Assembly (NCBI RefSeq): GCF_001422045.1
Contig: NZ_LMLW01000010.1
Span: 218,756-282,755, forward strand
Length of the DNA: 64,000 nucleotides
Reading direction: 5' to 3'
From: Sphingomonas sp. Leaf242
GTDB lineage: Bacteria > Pseudomonadota > Alphaproteobacteria > Sphingomonadales > Sphingomonadaceae
Shown: positions 38,799 to 49,139 of the stretch, piece by piece
Numbering within the stretch: position 1 is the first letter of the stretch
Layout: each line of letters opens with the position of its first letter
Program-made: the position numbers and the translations under genes
Notes under the pieces: generated by a model
What the model saw: only the letters and a program-made list of their open reading frames with translations
Told to the model about the DNA's origin: nothing
Databases searched by the model: none

Positions 38799-41339
38799 TC
38801 AGAACTTGACCGAAGCCTCCATGCCGTAGGTGCGCGGCGCGTTGAAGTTGCCGTAATCGCCGAGGACGTTGCTGATGCTGCCCGAGGCGGTGCTCGTCGT
38901 CGGGGCACCCGGCAGGCTGTTCGAGGGATCGCGGCGGAACACATACTGCTTGTCGAACAGGTTGCGGACCCACGCCGAGATCGTCACCGCGTTGCTGCCG
39001 CCGACCTGGATATTCGCCAGGGCGAGGCGGGCGTTGGCGATGAACGCCGGATCGTTCTTGGTCGCGAACTGATCGAAGGTCTGCGTCGCCTGCGAATAGT
39101 TGCCGTCGAGGTGGAACTTCAGATCCATGTCGCCGACCGGCATTGTGTAGTCGATCGAGCCGTTGGCGGCGTTGCGCGGCGTGAACACGATGTAGAAGTT
39201 CTGGTACACGCCGGTCGACGCGATCAGCACGGGCGGGATCTTGGTGTAGGTGTACGCATAGCCCGCGGTCAGCGTCAGGCCGGTGACCGGCTGCACGGTG
39301 AGGTCCGCCTCGATCCCGCGGATCTTGGTGATGCCGGGCGCATTGATCGTCACCAAGTTGTTGAAACTGCCCGACGCGGTCGTCTGGATCGAGCTGATGT
39401 CGACCTGGCTGTTCTTGCGGTCCATGATGTAGCCGGCAAGGTTCAGGCGCGCGCGATGGTTCCAGAAATCGGTCTTCGCGCCGATCTCGTACGACTTCAC
39501 GTCCTCGGGGTTGAACGTCTGGTAATTCGACGTGCGCGAGCTGGCACCGCCGGCGCGGTAGCCGGTCGCGTATTTGGCGTAGAGGTGCACCGAGTCGCTC
39601 GCGTCGTAGGCGAGCGTCGCCATCGGATTGAACCGGTTCCAGCTTGCGTCGAGCGGCTTGTAGCCCGCCGCGGTCAGCTGGGCCGCGGACGCCGTGTCAT
39701 AGTTCAGGTTGCGCGAATAATGCAGCACGCCCTGCTTTTCGTCGCGCGTGTAGCGGCCGCCGGCGGTCAGGTGGATCGCGTCGGTCGCGTTCCACGTCAC
39801 CTGGCCGTAGCCTGCATAGCTCTTGGAGAAGACTTCCGACGCACGATCGATCGAGCGGCAACCCGGCTGCGCTCCGAAACCGCCCGAGCCGGTGCACGGA
39901 TCGAGAACCGAAATCGTCGACAGCGTCGAATTGAACGCCAGCGAGTTCGGCGTGGCGGCGTCGTCGCTGATGTGTTCGTTGAAATAATACAGCCCGGCGA
40001 CGTAGTCGAACTGGCCGACCGTGCCGACAGCCTGGAATTCCTGGCTGAACTGGTTCTGGTGGAGGTCGGCAAGGCTGTAGCGGCTGAAGTTGCACGCGGT
40101 GCCGGTGCAGCCCGCGGCGACGACGGGGACGCGGTGATAGCCGCCGCTGTTATCGTACTGCGTCGCGTTCACGCCGCGCCACGCGGTGATCGAGCGAAGT
40201 TCGATTTCGGGCGACACGTCCCAGCGGATGTTCGACGTGAAGCCGTGCGTCTTGTCGATGCTCGGCTGCTGCGGCACGCCGATGTCGGCGACCTTCGCGC
40301 GGCTGTCGCCGTTGATGACGACCTGGCTCGGCAACGGCTTCACGCTGCCGGTGAGCGTCGCGTAATTGGTGCCGGGCAGGGCACAAGCAGAGGACGCCGC
40401 CTGCGCGCCGGCTTTGCACGCGTTCGGGTTGAAGTTCAGCAGCTGGCTGTAGAACGGGCTGTTCGAGTCGTAGCCGTTGTCATAGCTGAAGTCGGCGGTC
40501 ATGCCGGAGATCGGATGGACCCGCGCGGTCGCCTTGAAGCCGCGGCGATCGTAATAGTTGAAGCCGGTCTGGCCGACGAGCGGGTTCTTGGTGGTCGCAC
40601 CCTGATACTGGACGACCCCGTCGAGCTTCAGCGATACGCCGTAGACTTCGGGAAGGTCGAGCCGCAGCGCGCCGTTATAGCCGCCATAATTGGCGATGCC
40701 TGCGGTTGCGCTGCCGCCCCATTTGCCGCTCGGGCCCTTGGTGACGATGCTCAGCGCGCCGCCTTCGGTGTTGCGACCGAACAGCGTGCCCTGCGGGCCT
40801 TTCAGAACCTCGATCCGGTCGACGTCGAACAGCGCGGCGTTCAGGCCGTGCTGGCGGCCCAGATACACGCCGTCGATATAGATGCCGACGCCCTGCTCGC
40901 GCGCGGGCTGGTTGGCGTCGAGCGGCACGATGCCGCGGATGCCGATCGTCAGCGCGGACTGGCGCGCCTCGAACGTCGCGACGCGCAACGACGGTACCGC
41001 GCCGTCGGCGAGGTCGTACAGGCTCTGCACGTGGCGGTCGGTCAGCGCCTGGCTGTTGAGCACGTTGATCGCGATCGGCGTTTTCTGCAGGTTCGTCTCG
41101 CGCTTGGTCGCGGTGACGACGATCTCGCCCAGACCGGTCTGGTCGGCGGGATCGGCGGCGGGCGCAGCTGCCGGATCGGCTGGATCGGTCGGCGTCGCGG
41201 CAGGCGCGGTCGCGGTGGCGTCCTTGGCGATTGCCGGGTCGGCATGCGCGAGAGCTGGCGAGGCGATCGCCATCGTCAGCGCGGCGGTCAGCGCGGCGCC
41301 GGCCAGCAACCGCACGCGCAGGCTTGCTGCATTCAACAT
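38799..41339 (-). CDS. TonB-dependent receptor
   Basis: 846 residues with a signal peptide (LLAGAALTAALTMAIASPALAHA). The plug begins with a TonB-box-like GEIVVTATKRETNLQKTPI and continues with YIDGVYLGRQHG and VLKGPQGTLFGRNTEGG, all standard plug motifs. The 22-stranded barrel ends in GMEASVKF with the terminal Phe needed for outer-membrane insertion. The substrate is unknown. A flavin-dependent halogenase gene lies just upstream on the same strand, which is the layout often seen for receptors of plant glycans or aromatics in sphingomonads and caulobacters. A promoter region of about 140 bp is AT-rich. Confidence 0.93.
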   Translation of the reverse strand: MLNAASLRVRLLAGAALTAALTMAIASPALAHADPAIAKDATATAPAATPTDPADPAAAPAADPADQTGLGEIVVTATKRETNLQKTPIAINVLNSQALTDRHVQSLYDLADGAVPSLRVATFEARQSALTIGIRGIVPLDANQPAREQGVGIYIDGVYLGRQHGLNAALFDVDRIEVLKGPQGTLFGRNTEGGALSIVTKGPSGKWGGSATAGIANYGGYNGALRLDLPEVYGVSLKLDGVVQYQGATTKNPLVGQTGFNYYDRRGFKATARVHPISGMTADFSYDNGYDSNSPFYSQLLNFNPNACKAGAQAASSACALPGTNYATLTGSVKPLPSQVVINGDSRAKVADIGVPQQPSIDKTHGFTSNIRWDVSPEIELRSITAWRGVNATQYDNSGGYHRVPVVAAGCTGTACNFSRYSLADLHQNQFSQEFQAVGTVGQFDYVAGLYYFNEHISDDAATPNSLAFNSTLSTISVLDPCTGSGGFGAQPGCRSIDRASEVFSKSYAGYGQVTWNATDAIHLTAGGRYTRDEKQGVLHYSRNLNYDTASAAQLTAAGYKPLDASWNRFNPMATLAYDASDSVHLYAKYATGYRAGGASSRTSNYQTFNPEDVKSYEIGAKTDFWNHRARLNLAGYIMDRKNSQVDISSIQTTASGSFNNLVTINAPGITKIRGIEADLTVQPVTGLTLTAGYAYTYTKIPPVLIASTGVYQNFYIVFTPRNAANGSIDYTMPVGDMDLKFHLDGNYSQATQTFDQFATKNDPAFIANARLALANIQVGGSNAVTISAWVRNLFDKQYVFRRDPSNSLPGAPTTSTASGSISNVLGDYGNFNAPRTYGMEASVKF

Positions 41340-41483
41340 CGAGATTTCCCTTTTCAGACACCTTTGCCTTGATGGGCGCGATAAGGGGCAGTCGTGGCGC
41401 GCCGGTTACGGATTTAAGAATCGCGTGTAGGGCGTTTTTAATGCTGGTTTAATGTTGCGATGCGGCGAGCAGTAGGCCGCGTG

Positions 41484-42974
41484 CTAGCGCTTCGCCCTGC
41501 AGTGCCGCGCGACGGTGTCGGCATGCGCTGGAAGCGCGCGGGCCGTAGCGGCATGCCGGTCATGGATGTCGGCGAGGAACTCGGCGAGCTGGTCCGGCGA
41601 CAGCGCCTCGGCGAGTGGCGACCATGTGGCGGGATTTATACCCTGACCGATCATGACCTGAAGCCAGGCTGGTTCTGTGAACAAATCGGCGACGTCCTGC
41701 GTCAGGATCGCGGCGGCGCGGAACTGCGCGATCTTCTCGGCCAGCCGGTCGGGCAGCGGCATGTCGCGGCACCGCTGCCAGAACGGTTCCGGGCGGCGAT
41801 TGGCGTGGTAGTGGAGGATCAGGAAGTCGCGGACGGTGTCATATTCGACATGTGTCTGGCGGTTGTACGCGGTGCGCGCGGCGGCGTTGTCGCCGGCCGA
41901 CGGGAACAGCGACAACAGCCGCGCCACCGCGGACTGCACCATGTGAATGCTGGTCGATTCGAGCGGCTCCATGAACCCGGAGGCAAGGCCCAGCGCGACG
42001 ACGTTACGCTCCCAGAAGGTGGCGCGCTTGCCTGTCGCAAAGCGCAACGGGCGGGGATCGCCGATCGCCGCGCCATCGAGGTTGGCCAGCAGCCGCGCTG
42101 CCGCTTCGTCGTCGGACAGATGCGCGGCGGCGTAGACCAGGCCGTTGCCGGTGCGATGCTGGAGCGGAATCCGCCACTGCCAGCCAACCGGCCGTGCGGT
42201 CGCGCGCGTGCAGGGGAGCAACGGCGTGGTCGCCTCGCAGGCCACCGCCACCGCGCGGTCGCAGGGTAGCCAGTGCGACCAGTCTTCGAACCCGATACCC
42301 AGCGCCTCGCCGAGCAGGAGCGAGCGGAACCCTGAGCAATCGAGGAAGAAATCGCCTTCGACTGTGCGGCCGTCGTCTAGCGTGACGCCGGTCAGGTCCC
42401 CGGTCTCGCCATCGCGCTGTGCGGTGACAATCCGCCCTTCGATCCGGTCGACGCCGGCGGTTTCGGCCAGGCCGCGAAGCCCGCGGGCCAGCAATGTTGC
42501 GTCGAAGTGATAGGCGTAGGCTAGGTCCGGATGGCGATCGAACCGCGCGTCCGCCGCCGCCCGCGCGCTGGCGATATAGTCGCCGAGCGGTGCTGCGGTC
42601 CCGGACGCTTGCGCGCGCAACCAGTGATGATGGAACGGGACGACGCCCAGGCCGCGACCGACCGCCCCGAACGCGTGCATGTAGCGGCTGCCGGGGCCGG
42701 TCCAGTCGACGAACTCGATGCCGAGCTTGAACGTGCCTTGCGTGGCGGCGAGCATCGCATTCTCGTCGATGCCGAGCGCAGCGGTGAGCAGGCGGATCTG
42801 CGGGATCGTCGCCTCGCCGACGCCGACGGTGCCGATCGCGTCGGATTCGATCAGCCGGATCTTCGCCGTGCGGGGCACGAACCGCGCGAGCATCGCGGCG
42901 GCGATCCAGCCCGCGGTGCCGCCGCCGACGATGACGATGGTCTTGAGTGGCACGGGGGCGGTCGGACTGGTCAT
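41484..42974 (-). CDS. Flavin-dependent (tryptophan-type) halogenase
   Basis: 496 residues. FAD-binding VGGGTAGW at 16-23, active-site Lys83 in GTFKLGIEF, and the halogenase signature W-x-W-x-I-P at 265-270 (GWQWRIP). A later EPLESTSIHMVQ carries the Glu that helps chlorinate in PrnA-like enzymes. All diagnostic residues are intact, so it is expected to form hypohalous acid with FADH2 and place a halogen on an activated aromatic ring. A flavin reductase must be supplied in trans; none is near. Known relatives in Brevundimonas and Xanthomonas prefer indoles, some bromide. The substrate here is unknown. It is upstream of a TonB receptor. Confidence 0.9.
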   Translation of the reverse strand: MTSPTAPVPLKTIVIVGGGTAGWIAAAMLARFVPRTAKIRLIESDAIGTVGVGEATIPQIRLLTAALGIDENAMLAATQGTFKLGIEFVDWTGPGSRYMHAFGAVGRGLGVVPFHHHWLRAQASGTAAPLGDYIASARAAADARFDRHPDLAYAYHFDATLLARGLRGLAETAGVDRIEGRIVTAQRDGETGDLTGVTLDDGRTVEGDFFLDCSGFRSLLLGEALGIGFEDWSHWLPCDRAVAVACEATTPLLPCTRATARPVGWQWRIPLQHRTGNGLVYAAAHLSDDEAAARLLANLDGAAIGDPRPLRFATGKRATFWERNVVALGLASGFMEPLESTSIHMVQSAVARLLSLFPSAGDNAAARTAYNRQTHVEYDTVRDFLILHYHANRRPEPFWQRCRDMPLPDRLAEKIAQFRAAAILTQDVADLFTEPAWLQVMIGQGINPATWSPLAEALSPDQLAEFLADIHDRHAATARALPAHADTVARHCRAKR

Positions 42975-43005
42975 CCCGACCTTATACGGGAGGATTGGTG
43001 GCGGC

Positions 43006-44343
43006 CTAGAGCGTTGCTTCGCCGAAGGAATGCTGGATCAACGCGCGGACGTCGACTCGGGCCTTGAGGCGGGCGGCGAGCAGCGCGGTGCCGCTGATCT
43101 TGCGCTGGACGAACAGCGTGTCGATCGGGGGCAGGTGCCAGGTATCGCGGTCGCGGGCGATCTCGGTGCCCTGTTCGCGCAGCACGCCGACGAACGCACG
43201 GTCGCCGAAGTCGAACGGGCCGGGTTTGGCGAGTTCGACGAGGATGACGTCGATCATCCGATCGACGAGTGCGCGGTGCTGGAGAACGGCCGCTTCGCCG
43301 AGGAAACCGGCGGCGATAGCGGCCTCGCGTACCGCGTCGCGGTCGCCCGCCAGTGCTGCGGTGAGCAGGCGGCGATAGCCTTCGCCGGTTTCGGCAGGGA
43401 GGGGGCGGGCGGCGCCGAAATCGAGCAGGACGAGCTTTTCCGTCTCGGGCTGCCAGCGGTAGTTGGCAAAGTTCGGATCGGTCTGCATCAGCCGCCAGTC
43501 GAACAACTCGCGCAGCACGAGCGAGATCAGGTCGTGCATCACGCGGTCGCGAACGTCCTGCGGCGCGGTCTCCAGCGTCTCGACGGGCACGCCGGTGACG
43601 AAGCTCATCGCGAGGACGCGCGGCGTGGTCAGATCGGAATAGAGCTTTGGCACAACGAACTGCGACTGGTCGGCAAGCAGGTCGCCGTAGCGCGCGAGCA
43701 TCTGCGCCTCGCGGAGGTAATCGGCCTCCTCGTGAAGCTGCTTCTTCGCCTCGTCGAGCAGCGGCGCGATGTCGAGCGACTTGGGGAGCATGCCCGACAC
43801 GCGGAGCAGAGTCGCGACGTTGTCGACATCGGCGTCGATGCTCTCCTTGACGCCAGGATACTGGACCTTGATCGCCAGTTCGGTGCCGTCGGGCAGGCGC
43901 GCGCGGTGGACCTGGCCGATCGAGGCGGCGGCGACGGGGTGCGCCTGGAAATGTGCGAATTTGCGGCGCCAGTCCTTGCCCCATTCGGCGGCAAGCACGC
44001 GGTCGAGTTGCTGCGGCGGCATATGGTTCGCATTGTTGCGCAGACGCGCGAGGATGGTTGCGAGTTCGGGCGGGAGCATGTCGCCCGCGTCCATCGAGAT
44101 CATTTGCCCCAGCTTCATCGCGGCACCGCGGAGGTGCGAGAGCTGGTCGGCGACGCGGGTGGCGTTGGCGGGGGTGAGGAGGAGGTCGCCGATCTTGGGG
44201 CGTTCGCCGTTTGCTAGACGGCGGGCGCCTTCGGCCACGACTCCGCCGGCGACACCGCCCGCGAGTTTGCCGAAGACGCCGAGACGGGCGAGGCGGCCGC
44301 TGGGGATCGCGCGTCCGGCGCTGTTGCCGCTGTCTTCGGTCAC
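43006..44343 (-). CDS. ABC1/UbiB-family atypical kinase
   Basis: 445 residues. The KxGQ motif KLGQMISMDAGDMLP near residue 77, the Ala-rich loop VAAASIGQVHRA replacing the glycine loop, catalytic Lys in LAIKVQYPG, and LMQTDPNFANY and LLDFGAAR as HxD/DFG equivalents. These kinases (ADCK/COQ8/UbiB) act on lipids linked to ubiquinone synthesis rather than on proteins. The ABC1 branch with this short N-terminus is often called AarF-like. No ubi gene is adjacent. The halogenase gene begins 31 bp downstream on the same strand. Confidence 0.92.
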   Translation of the reverse strand: MTEDSGNSAGRAIPSGRLARLGVFGKLAGGVAGGVVAEGARRLANGERPKIGDLLLTPANATRVADQLSHLRGAAMKLGQMISMDAGDMLPPELATILARLRNNANHMPPQQLDRVLAAEWGKDWRRKFAHFQAHPVAAASIGQVHRARLPDGTELAIKVQYPGVKESIDADVDNVATLLRVSGMLPKSLDIAPLLDEAKKQLHEEADYLREAQMLARYGDLLADQSQFVVPKLYSDLTTPRVLAMSFVTGVPVETLETAPQDVRDRVMHDLISLVLRELFDWRLMQTDPNFANYRWQPETEKLVLLDFGAARPLPAETGEGYRRLLTAALAGDRDAVREAAIAAGFLGEAAVLQHRALVDRMIDVILVELAKPGPFDFGDRAFVGVLREQGTEIARDRDTWHLPPIDTLFVQRKISGTALLAARLKARVDVRALIQHSFGEATL

Positions 44344-44445
44344 GGGTGTTCCTTGGGTTCTTCGGGAGAGCTCTCAGGAGAGATATGGGTGGCGGTCACG
44401 GTCGATCAATCCGAGCCCACCCTCGAAGTTAACCAAGGCTACCCC

Positions 44446-44500
44446 TGTTCTCCCGCGAAGGCGGGAGTCTAGTCTGGGTCCCCGCCTTCCCGGGGAAACA
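44446..44500. repeat. REP-like palindrome, short arms
   Basis: TGTTCTCCCGCGAAGGCGGG at the left and CCCCGCCTTCCCGGGGAA at the right form an inverted pair. Related to the element at 59828. Confidence 0.8.
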
Positions 44501-44535
44501 AGCTTGGCGCCGATGCACTTCGGCCTACACCCCAT

Positions 44536-44632
44536 CGTCATCCCCGCGCAGGCGGGGATCCATAAACTCGACAGCTCGCGCTTCGATCGCGCCGTCAGCC
44601 AGTATGGGTTCCCGCCTCCGCGGGAATGACGG
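44536..44632. repeat. REP-like palindrome (GTCATCCCCGCGCAGGCGGGGATCCATA family)
   Basis: Left arm CGTCATCCCCGCGCAGGCGG and right arm CCCGCCTCCGCGGGAATGACGG across a centre of about 45 bp. Same family as 20411-20502. Confidence 0.85.
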
Positions 44633-44699
44633 AAGGGGCGCCGGCCTGATCTCTGCTCCCATTGAACGCGCCGGGAAGAGGGTTCGTTAGGCCTGACAG

Positions 44700-44736
44700 A
44701 AAAAGGGCGCCCAGATTGCCTCGGGCGCCCTCTTCC
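44700..44736 (-). terminator. Rho-independent terminator of glnA
   Basis: On the minus strand GGGCGCCC pairs with its copy across a 10-base loop and is followed by TTTTTC. It lies about 100 bp beyond the glnA stop. Confidence 0.85.
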
Positions 44737-44836
44737 AATTCAGCGACGTGGCAAAGCCACGCCGTCGGTCGTCGCTACCCGCGACGCCGGCCGACAGCGG
44801 CTGTGCGCTCTCGCGCACCGCTGCCGGCTCGGTAGC

Positions 44837-46249
44837 TCACCCGCTGTAATACATATCATACTCGACCGGGCTCGGCGTCATCTCCCAACGCGCAACCTCG
44901 GCGTACTTGATCTCGACATAGCTCTCGATCTGATCCTTCGAGAACACGTCGCCCTTCAGAAGAAAGTCGTGATCCGCGAGCAGGCATTCGAGCGCCTCGC
45001 GGAGCGACCCCGCGACGGTCGGGACCTGCGCGAGCTCTGCCGGTGGCAGGTCGTACAGGTTCTTGTCCATCGCTTCGCCCGGATGGATCTTGTTGAGGAT
45101 GCCGTCCATGCCCGCCATCATCAGCGCCGCATAGGCGAGATACGGGTTGGCCAGCGCGTCCGGGAAGCGCACTTCGACGCGCTTCGCCTTGGGGCCGGTG
45201 CCGTACGGAATGCGGCACGATGCCGAGCGGTTGCGTGCCGAATAGGCGAGCAGCACCGGGGCTTCGTAACCGGGGACGAGGCGCTTGTAGCTGTTGGTCG
45301 ACGGGTTGGTGAACGCGTTGACCGCCTTGGCGTGCTTGATGATGCCGCCGATGAAATACAGGCACATGTCGCTCAGGCCCGCATAGCCGTTGCCGGCGAA
45401 CAGCGGAGTCTTGCCTTCCCAGATCGAGAAATGCGTGTGCATCCCCGAGCCGTTGTCCTCCTTGATCGGCTTCGGCATGAACGTCGCGGTCTTGCCATAC
45501 GCATGCGCGACCTGATGGACGACGTACTTGTAGATCTGCATGCGATCCGCGGTCTGCGTCAGCGTGCCGAAGGTCAGGCCCAACTCGTGCTGTGCGGCCG
45601 CGACTTCGTGGTGATGCTTGTCGCAGGGCAGGCCCATCTCGATCATCGTCGAGACCATCTCGCCGCGGATGTCGACGGCGCTGTCGACCGGTGCGACCGG
45701 GAAGTAGCCGCCCTTGGCGCGCGGACGATGCCCCAGGTTGCCGCCCTCATATTCGCGACCCGAATTGCCCGGCAGCTCGATGTCGTCGATCTTATAGTAG
45801 CTCGTCGAATAGCTGTTCTCGAAGCGGACGTCGTCAAACATGAAAAATTCGGCTTCGGGGCCGACATACACGGTGTCGCCGACGCCGGTGGTCAGCAGAT
45901 ACGCCTCGGCGCGCTTGGCGGTCGAGCGCGGATCGCGCGCGTACAGCTCGCCGGTCGACGGATCGGCGATGTCGCAGATCAGGATCATCATCGGCGTCGC
46001 CGAGAACGGATCGACATAGACCGCGTCGAGATCGGGCTTGAGCGTCATGTCGCTCTCGTTGATCGCCTTCCAGCCCTCGATCGACGAGCCGTCGAACATC
46101 AGGCCGTCGGTCAGCTCGTCTTCGCCGATCAGGCTCGCGACCATCGTCAGATGCTGCCACTTGCCCTTGGGATCGGTGAACCGCAGATCGACCCACTCGA
46201 TCTCCTGGTCCTTGATCATCTGTAGAACGTCGGAGGCCGAATTCGCCAT
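44837..46249 (-). CDS. glnA: Glutamine synthetase type I
   Basis: 470 residues from ATG 46249, preceded by AGGGCAAG. The frame continues upstream but without a site or homology. It has the N-terminal beta-grasp ([18 protein letters not shown]), metal-site residues in GPEAEFF, the HHEVA loop, [10 protein letters not shown], and the adenylylation loop NLYDLPP with the Tyr that corresponds to residue 397 of the E. coli enzyme. So activity is likely under GlnE control. glnB lies 143 bp upstream on the same strand, with one promoter of the sigma-54 type for both. Confidence 0.97.
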   Translation of the reverse strand: MANSASDVLQMIKDQEIEWVDLRFTDPKGKWQHLTMVASLIGEDELTDGLMFDGSSIEGWKAINESDMTLKPDLDAVYVDPFSATPMMILICDIADPSTGELYARDPRSTAKRAEAYLLTTGVGDTVYVGPEAEFFMFDDVRFENSYSTSYYKIDDIELPGNSGREYEGGNLGHRPRAKGGYFPVAPVDSAVDIRGEMVSTMIEMGLPCDKHHHEVAAAQHELGLTFGTLTQTADRMQIYKYVVHQVAHAYGKTATFMPKPIKEDNGSGMHTHFSIWEGKTPLFAGNGYAGLSDMCLYFIGGIIKHAKAVNAFTNPSTNSYKRLVPGYEAPVLLAYSARNRSASCRIPYGTGPKAKRVEVRFPDALANPYLAYAALMMAGMDGILNKIHPGEAMDKNLYDLPPAELAQVPTVAGSLREALECLLADHDFLLKGDVFSKDQIESYVEIKYAEVARWEMTPSPVEYDMYYSG

Positions 46250-46392
46250 GATGCTTGCCCTTCGTTTTGAGATTTCCGCCGCATCATGCGGGGAATCTAA
46301 TTGCGGTATGGAACGGGATTTCCACACAATGTTGCGCTGCGTCAAATGACGATGTCGTCACTCGTCGTCAACGCAATATGCGTGGTTGGGAG

Positions 46393-46797
<405 letters not shown>

Positions 46798-46817
46798 TTA
46801 CGCCCTGAAGGGCGCCT

Positions 46818-46833
46818 TGCACCAAGCGTGCCA
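46818..46833 (-). promoter_or_regulatory. Sigma-54 (RpoN) type -24/-12 promoter of glnB-glnA
   Basis: Minus strand reads TGGCACGCTTGGTGCA: TGGCACG, four bases, then GTGCA. It matches the -24 (GG) and -12 (GC) consensus with exact 12-base spacing; only one T of the -12 box differs. It lies 87-102 bp upstream of the glnB start, which suits NtrC-activated transcription under nitrogen limitation. Confidence 0.8.
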
Positions 46834-46933
46834 GCCGCAGCGCCCTCGGGCAACCGCGGAATATCGTCGATTTCGCTGCCCGAAATTGCGGCACCTGGGC
46901 GGTGCGTGCGCAATGTAAGGGCAGGGGAGCCGA

Positions 46934-47269
46934 TCACAGGATTTCGTGCAGCCGCGCGATCGGGCGGCCGAGCCGGACGCCCTTGTCGGTCTCGACCAGC
47001 GGGCGTTCGATCAGCAGCGGATCGATCATCATCGCGTCGAGGATTGCTTCGGCATCGCCATGCTTCACCGCCTTGGCGCCGTCCTCGGCCATGCGGAGCC
47101 CTTGACGCGGCGTCATGCCCGCGCGGTCGTAGAGGCGGACGAGCTCCGCGCGGGTGGGTGGGGTCTTGAGGTATTCGACGATCGTGACGTCCCCCCCTGC
47201 CTCTTGCAGCAGGGCGAGCGCCTCGCGGGACTTGGAACAACGCGGATTGTGGTAGATCGTCGCCTTCAC
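46934..47269 (-). CDS. arsC: Arsenate reductase (glutaredoxin-dependent, ArsC type)
   Basis: 111 residues from GTG 47269, overlapping the previous stop (GTGA). Active-site segment IYHNPRCSKSREAL has the single catalytic Cys of the plasmid R773-type ArsC, and the C-terminal LIERPLVETDKGVRLGRP has the expected basic residues. It reduces arsenate with glutathione and glutaredoxin. Other ars genes are absent. It is the last gene of the aroQ-accB-accC-unknown-arsC operon, so it may act in general thiol chemistry rather than arsenic defence. Confidence 0.9.
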   Translation of the reverse strand: MKATIYHNPRCSKSREALALLQEAGGDVTIVEYLKTPPTRAELVRLYDRAGMTPRQGLRMAEDGAKAVKHGDAEAILDAMMIDPLLIERPLVETDKGVRLGRPIARLHEIL

Positions 47270-47781
47270 GATGCAGGCTTGCCCGTCCGCCATTCCGTCA
47301 TCGCGCGCCGATATTGCTCGGATGCCTTGAGACGCGGCATGTACCGGATCGGGCGGCGGCTTGCGAACGGCACGCTCATGTTCGTCAAGCTTCCCCGTGC
47401 GCCGCAATAGGTGCTGCACCCCCGATTGCCGTCGTCGAGCTTGAGCGACGACCCGGCATGAGAGACGGTGAGCACGCACGCCGGTTCTCCGGGTAACGGC
47501 GTTTCGAGGTCGCGATAGACGAGTGTCGCCCCGCGGGACGTCGCGATGCCAGCGATGTCGCACTGATGACCGTTGAAGAAATCGAGATGCGCGCGGACAT
47601 AGGCTGCGTTCGCAGCTACGGGCACGATCTCGACGACATTCTCGCCGGTGTATTTTTCGCCGGTCACCATGCCGTCGGCAAACTGGGCGTAATAGCGCCC
47701 GGCCAATCCTCTGACCGGATCGGGGGATGCCGGTCCCGCAGCGAGCAGGACCGGAACGGCAAGCAACATCCACCGCGACAT
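47266..47781 (-). CDS. Exported protein of unknown function in the accBC operon
   Basis: 171 residues from ATG 47781 (5 bp after accC). Signal peptide MSRWMLLAVPVLLAAGPAS. The mature part has the stretches GRYYAQFADGMVTGEKYTGENVVEIVP and HLDFFNGHQCDIAGIA, then two Cys in NRGCSTYCGARG, which with the earlier Cys residues may make disulfides. The region GENVVEIVPV...YVRAHLDF...ATLVYRD resembles an immunoglobulin-like or lipocalin-like beta sandwich, but no family was recognised. It overlaps arsC by 4 bases. Confidence 0.7.
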   Translation of the reverse strand: MSRWMLLAVPVLLAAGPASPDPVRGLAGRYYAQFADGMVTGEKYTGENVVEIVPVAANAAYVRAHLDFFNGHQCDIAGIATSRGATLVYRDLETPLPGEPACVLTVSHAGSSLKLDDGNRGCSTYCGARGSLTNMSVPFASRRPIRYMPRLKASEQYRRAMTEWRTGKPAS

Positions 47782-47786
47782 CGTAC

Positions 47787-49139
47787 CTACGCCCCCTGCT
47801 TGGCCAACCACTCTTCCAGCCACTTGATCGTGTACGCGCCTTCCTGGAACTCGGGATCGTCGAGCAGCGCACGGTGCAGCGGGATCGTCGTCGTGACGCC
47901 CTCGATCACCATCTCCTCGAGCGCACGACGCAACCGGCGCAGCGCACCCTGCCGAGTGGTCCCATAGACGATCAGCTTGGCGATCATCGAGTCGTAGTAA
48001 GGCGGCACGCGATACCCCGCATACAGCCCGCTATCGACGCGCACATGCATCCCGCCCGGCGCGTGATACACCTTCACCAGCCCCGGCGACGGCGCGAACG
48101 TGCGCGGGTCCTCGGCGTTGATGCGGCATTCGATCGCATGGCCGCGGAACTGGACGTCTTCCTGGCGGAGCGTCAGCGGATGACCCTCGGCCACCCGAAT
48201 CTGCTCGCGGACGAGGTCCAGCCCGGTGATCATCTCGGTCACCGGATGCTCGACCTGGAGCCGGGTGTTCATCTCGATGAAGTAGAATTCGCCCGCTTCC
48301 CACAGGAACTCGATCGTCCCCGCTCCGCGATAGCCCATGTCGGCCATCGCCTTGGCGACGATCCCGCCCATCCGCTCGCGCTCTTCGGCGGTGATGATCG
48401 GCGAGGGCGCTTCCTCGAGCACCTTCTGGTGGCGGCGCTGCAGCGAGCAGTCGCGCTCGCCGAGATGGATCGCGTTGCCTTCGCCGTCGCCAAAGATCTG
48501 GAATTCGATATGCCGCGGATTGCCGAGGTATTTTTCCATGTAGACGGTGGCGTCGCCGAACGCGGCCTTCGCCTCGCTGCCGGCCTGCTGCATCTGCGTT
48601 TCGAGATCTTCGGGGTCGTTGACGACCTTCATGCCGCGACCGCCGCCGCCCGATGCCGCTTTGATGATCACCGGATAGCCAATCGACTCGGCGATCCGCT
48701 TCGCCTCGGCGATGTCGCTGATCGCGCCATCAGACCCAGGGACGAGCGGCAGCCCCAAGGCGCCCGCGGTGCGCTTTGCCTGGACCTTGTCGCCCATCGT
48801 GCGGATGTGCTCGGGCTTGGGACCGACGAACAGGATGTTGTGCAGCTCGACGATCTCGGCGAACTGCGCGTTCTCGCTGAGGAAGCCATAGCCCGGATGG
48901 ATCGCGTCCGCGCCCGAGATTTCGGCGGCCGAGATGATATTCGGGATGTTCAGATAGCTGTCCGCGGCGGACGGCGGTCCGATGCAGATCGCCTCGTCCG
49001 CGAGCCGGACGTGCATCGCGTCGGCGTCGGCGGTCGAGTGCACCGCGACCGTCTTGATGCCCATCTCGTGGCAGGCACGGTGGATCCGCAGCGCGATCTC
49101 GCCGCGATTCGCAATGAGCAGCTTCTTGATTTGCGGCAT
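47787..49139 (-). CDS. accC: Acetyl-CoA carboxylase biotin carboxylase subunit
   Basis: 450 residues. ATP-grasp fold with N-terminal [32 protein letters not shown], the Gly-rich [28 protein letters not shown], and the catalytic [14 protein letters not shown]. It carboxylates the biotin carried by AccB. accB precedes it with a one-base TAATG overlap. Length and all motifs are standard. Confidence 0.97.
   Translation of the reverse strand: MPQIKKLLIANRGEIALRIHRACHEMGIKTVAVHSTADADAMHVRLADEAICIGPPSAADSYLNIPNIISAAEISGADAIHPGYGFLSENAQFAEIVELHNILFVGPKPEHIRTMGDKVQAKRTAGALGLPLVPGSDGAISDIAEAKRIAESIGYPVIIKAASGGGGRGMKVVNDPEDLETQMQQAGSEAKAAFGDATVYMEKYLGNPRHIEFQIFGDGEGNAIHLGERDCSLQRRHQKVLEEAPSPIITAEERERMGGIVAKAMADMGYRGAGTIEFLWEAGEFYFIEMNTRLQVEHPVTEMITGLDLVREQIRVAEGHPLTLRQEDVQFRGHAIECRINAEDPRTFAPSPGLVKVYHAPGGMHVRVDSGLYAGYRVPPYYDSMIAKLIVYGTTRQGALRRLRRALEEMVIEGVTTTIPLHRALLDDPEFQEGAYTIKWLEEWLAKQGA

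Larger units (their letters stand above)
44344..44836. other. 490-bp intergenic stretch with repeats and a terminator
   Basis: Between the ABC1 kinase start and the glnA stop. It holds two palindromic repeats (44446-44500 and 44536-44632) and the glnA terminator (44700-44736). No gene was found in it. Confidence 0.7.

Noticed and set aside
46934..47269. An arsenic-resistance locus
   Set aside because: Only ArsC is present; no efflux pump or ArsR pairing is near (the ArsR-type gene at 28054 is a methionine regulator by context).
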